DNA of 5,384 nucleotides from an uncultured Solirubrobacteraceae bacterium (GTDB lineage: Bacteria; Actinomycetota; Thermoleophilia; Solirubrobacterales; Solirubrobacteraceae), in contig CADCVT010000116.1 of assembly GCA_902806215.1 (NCBI GenBank), forward strand, positions 1 through 5,384. The letters are read 5' to 3'. Below the pieces are notes generated by a model, which was given only the letters and a program-made list of their open reading frames with translations, was not told where the DNA came from and searched no databases. A program made the position numbers and the translations under genes. The first letter of the stretch is position 1, and every line of letters starts with the position of its first letter. Positions 1 through 5,175 of the stretch are shown one piece after another.

Positions 1-2
1 GC

Positions 3-584
3 CGCCGCAAGCAGCCGCCCGCCGACGTGCAGGCCGCGATCGCCGCGGTGTCCGCCGCCGCCGGAGACGGCCCTGTGCCCGACGCCGAGCCCGAGTCCTC
101 CAACGGAGCGGTCCCGACCGCCGAGGCGGCCGCGGCCGTCGAGGCCGAGGCCGAGGCGCCCGCCAAGCCAAAGCGCGCGAGCCGTGCGAAGAAGGCCGAC
201 GACGAGGCTCCGAGGCCGAAGCGCGCGACGCGGGCGAAGAAGGCTGCCGACGACGATGCCGTCGCCGACGAGGCGCCGAAGCCGAAGCGGGCGAGCCGCG
301 CGAAGAAGCCGGCCGCCACCGCCGACGCTTCGCCCGAGACCGATGCCGTCGCCGACGAGGCGCCGAAGCCGAAGCGCGCAAGCCGCGCGAAGAAGGCCGA
401 CGACGACGCTCCGGCCGACGAGAAGCCCAAGCGCGCGTCGCGCGCGAAGAAGCCCGCCGCCGCGGCGTCGGCCGATGGCGACGCCGACGAGGCTCCGAAG
501 CCCAAGCGGGCCCCGCGCGCGTCACGCGCGAAGAAGCCCGCGGCGGACGACGCGGCCGAGCCGGCCGAGTCCTCCGCCGCTTAG
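3..584 (+). CDS. C-terminal part of a protein with a Lys/Arg-rich, histone H1-like repeat tail (5' end outside window)
   Basis: The reading frame is open from the left edge (it begins RRKQPPADVQ) and ends at a TAG. A GTG at 27 could be a start, but the frame runs upstream without a stop and no ribosome site precedes the GTG, so I treat the gene as 5'-truncated. About 45 Ala/Glu-rich residues are followed by six copies of a basic module, PKRA(S/T/P)RAKK, separated by 5-20 residue linkers rich in Asp, Glu, Ala and Pro. There are no aromatic residues and no visible fold, so this part is almost surely disordered. Alternating basic and Ala/Pro segments resemble the tails of histone H1-like proteins and mycobacterial HupB, which bind DNA or RNA. 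A nucleic-acid role is therefore inferred; the domain that would name the protein lies outside the window. It converges with the minus-strand gene ending at 581, and the two stop codons share bases. Confidence 0.8.
   Translation, partial: RRKQPPADVQAAIAAVSAAAGDGPVPDAEPESSNGAVPTAEAAAAVEAEAEAPAKPKRASRAKKADDEAPRPKRATRAKKAADDDAVADEAPKPKRASRAKKPAATADASPETDAVADEAPKPKRASRAKKADDDAPADEKPKRASRAKKPAAAASADGDADEAPKPKRAPRASRAKKPAADDAAEPAESSAA
165..566 (+). repeat. Six-copy basic-module repeat array within the tail gene
   Basis: The array encodes KPKRASRAKK-like modules starting near 165, 210, 279, 366, 426 and 498, with variants RPKRATRAKK (copy 2) and KPKRAPRASRAKK (copy 6). Linkers differ in length and are acidic, and the phrase DAVADEAPKPKRASRAKK occurs twice. 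At DNA level, 254-308 and 341-395 match at 53 of 55 bases. The first 36 bases are identical and both mismatches are synonymous, which points to a recent in-frame internal duplication with an 87-bp (29-codon) offset. Such arrays commonly vary in copy number between strains. Confidence 0.85.
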
Positions 585-1432
585 CGCAGCGTCGCCTCGA
601 GCAGGGCGCGAGCGGGCCGGCGGGGCTGCGGGTTCTTCTCGCGGGTCACGATGAGCTTCCGCGTTCCGGCCGGGACCCGGATCTCCCGCGTGCCGTGCAG
701 CCGCCGCTGGGCCCGTACGGGGTCCGCGGCGAAGCCCACGAGCGTTGCGTCGCCACGCTCGGTCAGCAGCCAGATCGCGTAGTTCGGCGCCGGGGTCACG
801 AACGCGTCGACGCTGACGACGTCGGGCCCGCTTCGCTCGACGATGCCTGCGTTCCCGCGGGCGACGCCGCCCTCCCCCGGGGGCCGCAGAGTGCCCGACC
901 GTACGCGCAGCAGATCCCTTCCGACCACGACGACGAGCGCCGCGCCCTCAGGCGCAGCCGCGCGCAGCTTCGCGTCGAGTGGCCGCGCGATGCCGCCGAG
1001 CCGGAAGGCCACGCGACGGGCGGCCTCCCTGTGGCCCTCGGCGAACGCGACCCGCGTACGGGTCACCTCGCCGGTCGGGGCGTTCCCCACCTCGTCGCGC
1101 GGTCGGTTCGGACCGCCGGCCCCGATGAGGTCCGACACCTTGCCCCCGAGCCCGGCGACCGTCGTCCCGTTGAGCACGGCGACGCCCTCTGCGGGGAGGT
1201 CGGCGGCGAACGCGGCAGGCGGCGGCTCCGGCGACGTCGCCACCGGACGCGCGGCGTCCTCGCCGCGCACGGAGAGCAGGAAGGCGCCCGCGCCCGCGAG
1301 GGTCAGCAGCACGACGAGGACGACCGGAGCCGTCGCAGCGATCCGGCCGGCGGTCGCCCGACGGCGCGCCGAGCGTCGCCGGGGATGCGCGGCCAGCAGC
1401 TCGCGCTCCAGGTCGTCGAGGAACGTGCTCAT
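581..1432 (-). CDS. Single-pass membrane protein with LytR_C-like and RskA-C-like extracellular regions; putative anti-sigma partner
   Basis: This 283-residue protein starts at the ATG of an ATGA overlap with the sigma-factor stop, preceded by a strong AAGGAGG site. The same frame is open further upstream, but that stretch is only a shadow of the sigma gene. Residues 1-35 form a short basic cytoplasmic tail (MSTFLDDLERELLAAHPRRR) and 31-55 a single membrane helix. About 63-75 is a Pro/Ala linker. Residues 83-175 resemble the LytR_C domain of LytR-CpsA-Psr proteins: VAVLNGTTVAGLGGKVSDL, then a GNAPTGEVTRTRVAF segment and the strand ALVVVVGRDL. Residues 203-283 resemble the C-terminal domain of anti-sigma-K (RskA) proteins, with NYAIWLLTERGDATLVGF, GTRKLIVTRE and a Pro/Arg-rich end. 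The cytoplasmic part is shorter than usual and lacks the zinc-binding H...C..C motif of classical anti-sigma domains. Gene order makes it the likely regulator of the sigma factor, but that is inference; an envelope role alone is possible. Confidence 0.82.
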   Translation of the reverse strand: MSTFLDDLERELLAAHPRRRSARRRATAGRIAATAPVVLVVLLTLAGAGAFLLSVRGEDAARPVATSPEPPPAAFAADLPAEGVAVLNGTTVAGLGGKVSDLIGAGGPNRPRDEVGNAPTGEVTRTRVAFAEGHREAARRVAFRLGGIARPLDAKLRAAAPEGAALVVVVGRDLLRVRSGTLRPPGEGGVARGNAGIVERSGPDVVSVDAFVTPAPNYAIWLLTERGDATLVGFAADPVRAQRRLHGTREIRVPAGTRKLIVTREKNPQPRRPARALLEATLR

Positions 1433-1977
1433 CGCTCTGCCTCCTTCATCGTCATGCGCCGCCGCAGCGTCGCCAGCCCGCGCGAGACGCGCTGGCGGAC
1501 GGCAGCCTCGGAGCTGCCGGTCTGCGCGGCGATCTCCGCGTAGTCCCGTTCGTCGAGGACGCGCGCGCGGACGGCGACGCGCTGCTCGTCGGGAAGCTCC
1601 GCGAGCGCGCCCGTCACCTCGGGCGCGCTCGCCCGCGCGAGGACCGCGTCGAGCTCGTCGTCGTCGAGCGCGGGACGCGCCATCCCCAGCCGCCGGCGCG
1701 CGCTCGCCTCCACCGATCCGCGCTCGCTCAGCCGGGCGACCTTGTGCCGCGCGATGCCGTAGAGCCAGGCCGCGGCGGGACCACGGTCGGCGCGGTAGCG
1801 GTGGCACCCCTCGAGCGCGGCGGCGAAGGTCTCGGCCACGACGTCGGCGGCCGTCTCGCGATCGCCGGTGCGGCGCGCCGACCACGCCAGGAGCTGCGGC
1901 GCCAGACGGCGATACAGGGCGGCGAACGCCTCGGGGTCGCGGTCGGCCGCGGCCAGCAGCTCCTCGTCGGTCGGCAT
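1429..1977 (-). CDS. ECF-family (sigma-70 group 4) RNA polymerase sigma factor
   Basis: This 182-residue protein directs RNA polymerase to a small set of promoters in response to a signal. Sigma region 2 spans about residues 10-82: DPEAFAALYRRL, then DVVAETFAAALEG (core-polymerase binding), then WLYGIARHKVAR (recognition of the -10 element). An Asp-rich linker follows. Sigma region 4 spans about 119-175: ALAELPDEQRVAV, then the helix-turn-helix YAEIAAQTGSSEAAVRQRVS and GLATLRRR (recognition of the -35 element). Length and the absence of regions 1 and 3 are typical of ECF factors, and there is no SnoaL-like C-terminal extension. A GTG lies directly before the chosen ATG and could be used instead, adding one residue; neither has a ribosome site. 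The stop overlaps the start of the membrane-protein gene, its probable regulator. A possible self-recognised promoter lies just upstream. The ECF subgroup cannot be fixed by eye. Confidence 0.94.
   Translation of the reverse strand: MPTDEELLAAADRDPEAFAALYRRLAPQLLAWSARRTGDRETAADVVAETFAAALEGCHRYRADRGPAAAWLYGIARHKVARLSERGSVEASARRRLGMARPALDDDELDAVLARASAPEVTGALAELPDEQRVAVRARVLDERDYAEIAAQTGSSEAAVRQRVSRGLATLRRRMTMKEAER
1440..1446 (-). promoter_or_regulatory. Strong Shine-Dalgarno site (AAGGAGG) for the membrane-protein gene
   Basis: Read on the minus strand, AAGGAGG lies inside the last codons of the sigma-factor gene, 7 bases before the ATG at 1432. It fixes that start and, with the ATGA overlap, suggests translational coupling plus independent ribosome loading. 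It is the only near-perfect ribosome site I see in the window; the other genes have weak or no such site. Confidence 0.85.
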
Positions 1978-1986
1978 CACATGAGG

Positions 1987-2019
1987 TACTTACGGCGAGC
2001 GGCTGTCGTTGTGACAACG
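1987..2019 (-). promoter_or_regulatory. Candidate ECF-type promoter overlapping a 13-bp perfect palindrome
   Basis: The 41-bp gap between the birA stop and the sigma gene holds CGTTGTCACAACG (2019 to 2007, minus strand), a perfect inverted repeat with 6-base arms around one central base. It contains TGTCACA (2016-2010), similar to -35 elements of some ECF promoters. After a 15-base spacer comes CGTAAGTA (1994-1987), which fits an ECF -10 of the CGT type. Transcription would then start only a few bases before the sigma start codon, fitting the missing ribosome site. Autoregulation is typical for ECF factors, but the match is by eye. The palindrome could instead be an operator for another regulator. 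With no T-run after it, it is not a convincing terminator. Confidence 0.4.
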
Positions 2020-2021
2020 CG

Positions 2022-2714
2022 CTACTGAGCGCCGAGATGGACCTCGCCCGCGTCGAGGAACACGGTGCCGTCGGCGGTCTCGACGCGCAACCGCCCGTCG
2101 TCGTCGACCCCGTCGGCGGTACCGCTGCCGGCGGCCCACGTGATCGTCCGGCCGCGCAGCGCGTCGCGCTCGCGCCACACCGCGAGCGTCGCGTCCGGCG
2201 ACGCGATCCGCGCCTCGAGCGCCGCCAGCAGGTCGGCCAGCACCCGCTCGACGTCCGGCGGCTCGAGCCCGAGCCCGGTCGCGCGCTCGCGCAGCTCGTC
2301 GGGGAGGTCCTCGTCGCGGACCGCGACGTTGAGCCCGATCCCGACGACGGCCCACCGCTCCTGGGGCCGGCCCTCGACGAGGATCCCGGCGACCTTCCGC
2401 ATCTCCCCAGTTTTGGGCCTGAGCAACACGTCGTTGGGCCACTTGATCGCGGCCCGCTCGCCGCAGACGTCGCTGACGGCGACCGCGGCGAGGAGCGGCA
2501 GGAGCGGCGGCGGGTCGCGCAGCAGGACGGTCATCAGCAGCGCGCGGCCGGCGGGGGCGCTCCACGTGCGGCCCTGCCGGCCCCGTCCGGCGGACTGCTC
2601 GGAGGCGGTCACGAGCGTCCCTTGCGGGGCGCCCGCGAGCGCGAGCGCCCGCGCGCGCAGGTTCGTCGAGTCGGTTGTGCGGAGGTGCAGCCGCGGGTGC
2701 CCGAGGGCCGTCAT
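2022..2714 (-). CDS. birA: Biotin--[acetyl-CoA-carboxylase] ligase (BirA, class I, no DNA-binding domain)
   Basis: The enzyme activates biotin with ATP to biotinyl-5'-AMP and transfers it to the carrier-protein lysine of acyl-CoA carboxylases in the cytoplasm. The 230-residue protein shows the family motifs in order: TDSTNLRARALA (14-25), the biotinyl-AMP loop GRGRQGRTWSAPAGRALL (43-60), KWPNDVLL (91-98, with the family's catalytic-site Lys), KVAGILVEG (107-115) and VVGIGLNV (123-130). A small SH3-like C-terminal domain follows (about 185-230, with DGRLRVETADG and GEVHLG). It begins directly with the catalytic domain. Without the N-terminal winged helix of E. coli BirA it is unlikely to be a repressor. 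The ATG overlaps the stop of the SAM hydrolase gene (ATGA), implying coupled translation. No carboxylase or biotin-synthesis gene is in view. Confidence 0.96.
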   Translation of the reverse strand: MTALGHPRLHLRTTDSTNLRARALALAGAPQGTLVTASEQSAGRGRQGRTWSAPAGRALLMTVLLRDPPPLLPLLAAVAVSDVCGERAAIKWPNDVLLRPKTGEMRKVAGILVEGRPQERWAVVGIGLNVAVRDEDLPDELRERATGLGLEPPDVERVLADLLAALEARIASPDATLAVWRERDALRGRTITWAAGSGTADGVDDDGRLRVETADGTVFLDAGEVHLGAQ

Positions 2715-3514
2715 CGCGGCCGGATCCGCAGCTCGTCGTCGAGGCCGACCCCGAGGCGCTCGGCCGCCGAGCCGCGGTTGACCGCCAGCGCGAGGCTGCG
2801 GTACGCGTCCTCGTAGAGGAGCAGGGCACCCGGCTCGACGTCGGCGAACGTCCGGGCGAAGTGCGCCTCGTGCCGCGCGCCGGCGAGCTCGACGGCGACC
2901 TCGCGCCCCAGCCGCAGCCCGGTCTCGGCCAGCCGCTCGTGCTCGACGTCGAGCGTGACGTTGCCGAAGCGGTCGAGCGCGATCGCGTGCACGACCGCGT
3001 CGCCGTCCTCGACCCGCGGCTGCAGGAGCTCGAGCTCGATCAGCTCGCCGGGCTCGAGCGGCTCGCCCGCCTCGGCCAGCGGCGCGCCCGCGGCGAGGTG
3101 CGCAGCCACCGGTGCGAAGAGGTCGCGCCCGTGGAACGTCGCCGACACCGGTCGCAGCCGGTGCGGCGATCCGCTGATCTCGACCGCCTCGGAGACCCCG
3201 CCGAACCGTGCGGCCGCGGCCAGGAGCAGCCCGTTGTCGGGGCCGACGAGGATCCGGTCCTCGTCGGCGCAGCGCAGCGCGACCGCCCGGCGGCGCCCGC
3301 CGACCTCCGGATCGACCACCGCGACGGTCACGCCCGGCTCGGCGTAGGGCAGCGCGCGGCGCAGCACGAGCGCTCCCGACCGGACGTCGTGGCGCGGCAC
3401 CCCGTGGCTGAGGTCGACGATCCGGGCGTCGGGCGCGATCCGCGCCATCACCGCGTGGCACACGCCCACGAAGTCGTCGTCGCGCCCGTAGTCGCTGAGG
3501 AACGTGATGACCAC
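2711..3514 (-). CDS. SAM hydrolase / SAM hydroxide adenosyltransferase (DUF62 family)
   Basis: Members of this family split S-adenosylmethionine with water into adenosine and L-methionine. The 267-residue protein begins at a GTG right before the conserved N-terminal strand ITFLSDYGRDDDFVGVCHAV. The frame is open up to 3754, but the extra stretch is a shadow of the opposite-strand gene. Other motifs are VDLSHGVPRHDVRSGA (33-48), VTVAVVDPEVGGRRRAVAL (62-80), LVGPDNGLL (89-97), TFHGRDLFAPVAAHLAAG (126-143), DRFGNVTL and, near the end, AVNRGSAAERLGV. The Asp-Arg-His triad of the family can be placed at D68, R75 and H128. The usual DPGVG motif reads DPEVG here. I see no sign of the extra loop reported for the related fluorinase, so halogenation is unlikely. 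No ribosome site precedes the GTG. A TACCCT hexamer (3528-3523) would allow a leaderless transcript. It heads the minus-strand cluster. Confidence 0.94.
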   Translation of the reverse strand: MVITFLSDYGRDDDFVGVCHAVMARIAPDARIVDLSHGVPRHDVRSGALVLRRALPYAEPGVTVAVVDPEVGGRRRAVALRCADEDRILVGPDNGLLLAAAARFGGVSEAVEISGSPHRLRPVSATFHGRDLFAPVAAHLAAGAPLAEAGEPLEPGELIELELLQPRVEDGDAVVHAIALDRFGNVTLDVEHERLAETGLRLGREVAVELAGARHEAHFARTFADVEPGALLLYEDAYRSLALAVNRGSAAERLGVGLDDELRIRPR

Positions 3515-3538
3515 GGGCGCGAAGGGTATGCGCGGGCC
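3515..3538. promoter_or_regulatory. 24-bp divergent start region, possible shared bidirectional -10
   Basis: The SAM hydrolase GTG (3514, minus) and the acidic-protein ATG (3539, plus) are only 24 bp apart. On the minus strand TACCCT (3528-3523) fits the TANNNT -10 pattern and lies 8 bases before the GTG. On the plus strand TATGCG (3527-3532) is a weaker candidate, 6 bases before the ATG. Neither has a good -35. Both genes would then have leaderless or near-leaderless mRNAs, matching the lack of Shine-Dalgarno sites. If either start is really further inside its gene, this reading changes. Confidence 0.3.
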
Positions 3539-3748
3539 ATGGCCGAACGCAGCGACATGCCCCTCGCCGACGACTCGGGCGCGACCCCGAACGACATGCC
3601 GACGGGCATGCCGGAGGGTGGCGACGAGATCGAGAGCGATCCGCTCGGCTCTCCGGAGAGCGATCCGGACGGCGAGGGCGGGACCGAGCGCGGCGAGCAG
3701 GCCCAGCCCGGCATCCCGTCCGAGGGCGAGCCGCCCGCGTCGGGCTGA
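3539..3748 (+). CDS. Small highly acidic, disordered protein of unknown function
   Basis: This 69-residue protein has 8 Asp, 10 Glu, only 2 Arg, and no Lys, Cys, Phe, Tyr, Trp or His, giving a net charge near -16. It is rich in Gly, Pro and Ser, with no signal peptide or membrane segment, and is very likely intrinsically disordered. Phrases such as NDMPTGMPEGGDE, SDPLGSPESDPDGEGG and a PGIPSEGEPPASG C-terminus give a patterned sequence; I do not recognise a named domain. All but about five of its codons end in G or C, supporting real coding rather than chance. The ATG at 3539 is chosen because the frame upstream only runs antisense to the SAM hydrolase; in-frame ATGs at 3557, 3596 and 3608 are alternatives. 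No clear ribosome site is present. The secreted RTX-like gene follows after 35 bp and may share its transcript. Confidence 0.68.
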   Translation: MAERSDMPLADDSGATPNDMPTGMPEGGDEIESDPLGSPESDPDGEGGTERGEQAQPGIPSEGEPPASG

Positions 3749-3783
3749 CCGCACCTCCGGCCGCTCCGGCGCGTTTCATCGCC

Positions 3784-5112
3784 ATGCGCCTGATCCTGCC
3801 GTCGGCGGCCGTGCTTGCCGTCCTCATCGCCGCGCCGGCCCAGGCCGGCACGCTCACGTACAAGGCACCGCCGCCGTGCAGCGAGAGCCAGCAGGACGAC
3901 AACCTCTGCCAGCCGGGCGAGGCGCTGTTCACCGGCGGTCCGGGCGAGGGGAACGCGCTGACGATCGCCCCCGACGGCAGCGCGTTCGTGTTCCGCGAGG
4001 CCGCGCTGGCGCTGCGCGCGCCGGCGGGATGCACCCAGCGCTCCGAGCGCGAGGTCGCCTGTCCCTCGGGCAGCTTCCCGCTCTCGGTCACGGTCAACGC
4101 GGGCGACGGCGACGACGTCGTCGACGTCTCTGCCACCGCGGGCGGCGGCATGACCCTCGGGGGCGGGCCCGGCGACGACCGCCTTGTCGGCGCGACCGAG
4201 ATCTTCGGCGACGCGGGCAACGACGAGCTCGTCGGCGCGAACGGCCTCGTGTCGTCGCTCGCCGGCCAGGACGGCGACGACCGCCTGACGAGCGGCCGGC
4301 TCGGCTCGCGGCTCGACGGCGGCGCCGGCGCCGACGTGCTCACCGGGAGCGCACGCGAGGATGCACTGATCGGCGGGCTCGGCGACGACGCGATCGACGG
4401 CGGCGGCGGCAGGGACGTGCTCTCGTACGCCGGGCACCCGAGGCCGGTCGCCGCGAACCTCGCCACCGGGGCCGGCGGCGCGCAGGGCGAGCGCGATCGG
4501 CTCGAGCGGATCGAGGACCTCGGCGGCAGCGACGGCGACGACACGCTGACCGGCGACCGCGGGCCGAATCGGCTCGAAGGCGGGGCGGGCGACGACACCC
4601 TCGCGGGCGGAGCTGGTTCGGACTACGTCCAGGGCGGCGCGGGAGCCGATGCGCTCGCCGGCGGCGCAGGCGGCGACACGCTCGACGCCTCGTCGGCCCA
4701 GGGCGCGAACGGCTTCGTCACCGATCGCGGCCGCGACGGCCTGACCTGCGGAACCGGACGGGACCTCGTCCAGGTCGCCGGCGACGTCGTCGCGCGCGAC
4801 TGCGAGGGGCTCGACGTCGGCGAGAGCGTCCCGGTGCTGCGGCCGTACCCGAGCGGGAACGGCAAGCGCCTGGCGTTCCGCCTCGGTTGCCCGTCGGAGA
4901 TCCGTCGCCGCGGGCGCTGCAGCGGGAAGCTCACCCTGATCGAGGACCGCACCGGCACGACGCTGGCCGCGGGCCGGTTCGCCTTCGGCCGTCGCGGCGG
5001 GACGCTCGTCGCGCGTCTGCGCCAGGCGCCGCGCGGGCCGCTGCGGGTCCGGCTGTCGCTCACGGCGCGCCGGAGCGTCACGTGGGTCGTCACGCCCGAC
5101 GGCACCGCCTGA
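3784..5112 (+). CDS. Secreted RTX-like calcium-binding repeat protein
   Basis: The 442-residue protein has a Sec signal peptide (residues 1-21, MRLILPSAAVLAVLIAAPAQA, probable cut after AQA) and should be exported. Residues about 22-95 form a Cys-containing N-terminal region. From about 104 to 300 lie hemolysin-type nonapeptide repeats of the GGxGxDxLx kind: GGGPGDDRL, GDAGNDELV, GQDGDDRLT, GGAGADVLT, GGLGDDAID, then after a spacer GGSDGDDTLTG, GGAGDDTLA, GGAGSDYVQ, GGAGADALA and GGAGGDTLD. Such repeats bind Ca2+ and fold into a parallel beta roll. The spacer (SYAGHPRPVAANLATG then ERIEDLGGSDGDD) is common in RTX proteins. A C-terminal module (about 350-442) has LGCPSEIRRRGRCSGKLTL and a beta-rich end. 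Eight cysteines fall in close pairs (32/42, 83/93, 322/340, 369/379), suggesting four disulfides. No catalytic domain, transmembrane anchor or LPXTG motif is seen. Its target is unknown; a cell-surface or extracellular structural role is likely. No ribosome site precedes the ATG. Confidence 0.9.
   Translation: MRLILPSAAVLAVLIAAPAQAGTLTYKAPPPCSESQQDDNLCQPGEALFTGGPGEGNALTIAPDGSAFVFREAALALRAPAGCTQRSEREVACPSGSFPLSVTVNAGDGDDVVDVSATAGGGMTLGGGPGDDRLVGATEIFGDAGNDELVGANGLVSSLAGQDGDDRLTSGRLGSRLDGGAGADVLTGSAREDALIGGLGDDAIDGGGGRDVLSYAGHPRPVAANLATGAGGAQGERDRLERIEDLGGSDGDDTLTGDRGPNRLEGGAGDDTLAGGAGSDYVQGGAGADALAGGAGGDTLDASSAQGANGFVTDRGRDGLTCGTGRDLVQVAGDVVARDCEGLDVGESVPVLRPYPSGNGKRLAFRLGCPSEIRRRGRCSGKLTLIEDRTGTTLAAGRFAFGRRGGTLVARLRQAPRGPLRVRLSLTARRSVTWVVTPDGTA
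4159..4686 (+). repeat. RTX (hemolysin-type) nonapeptide repeat region
   Basis: Residues 126-301 of the secreted protein hold about ten imperfect GGxGxDxLx units in two blocks, 126-213 and 247-300. The last four units (266-300) are contiguous and best conserved. The DNA shows the matching recurring ggcggcgc/gggcgacgac phrases. The intervening 214-246 stretch lacks repeats and interrupts the beta roll. Confidence 0.88.
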
Positions 5113-5175
5113 CGGCGGTCCGGCCGGGCGCCAGGTCGCTCAACCAGGTGCGGCCCCCGGCCGACGACCGGGCAG

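Noticed and set aside
165..566. Regularly spaced repeats as a CRISPR-like array
   Set aside because: The repeats are in-frame codons of a protein tail with uneven spacing and synonymous differences, so they are coding repeats.
184..654. Arg/Pro-rich plus-strand frame overlapping the tail gene
   Set aside because: It is the +1 shadow of the Lys/Ala repeats, and it runs past the real stop without any recognisable motif.
1433..2017. Upstream extension of the membrane-protein frame through the sigma gene
   Set aside because: This part is an out-of-frame shadow of the sigma factor; the ATG at 1432 has a perfect ribosome site and the ATGA overlap.
843..2816. Long plus-strand open frame (657 codons) and a second one at 695-1543
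   Set aside because: They run antisense to well-recognised genes (LytR_C/RskA-like protein, ECF sigma factor, BirA). Their products are Arg/Ala/Pro-rich without motifs, as expected for shadows in very GC-rich DNA.
2711..3514. SAM-dependent fluorinase/chlorinase
   Set aside because: The related halogenases carry an extra loop that I do not see, and the hydrolase D-R-H triad is intact.
2715..4598. Extension of the BirA frame far upstream on the minus strand
   Set aside because: The family motifs begin right after the ATG at 2714; the upstream stretch overlaps the SAM hydrolase and the plus-strand genes and has low-complexity translation.
5156..5172. CCCGG-7 nt-CCGGG inverted repeat before the last gene, as a terminator
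   Set aside because: The stem is only 5 bp, it has no T-run and ends 3 bases before a start codon; short GC dyads are expected by chance in this composition.
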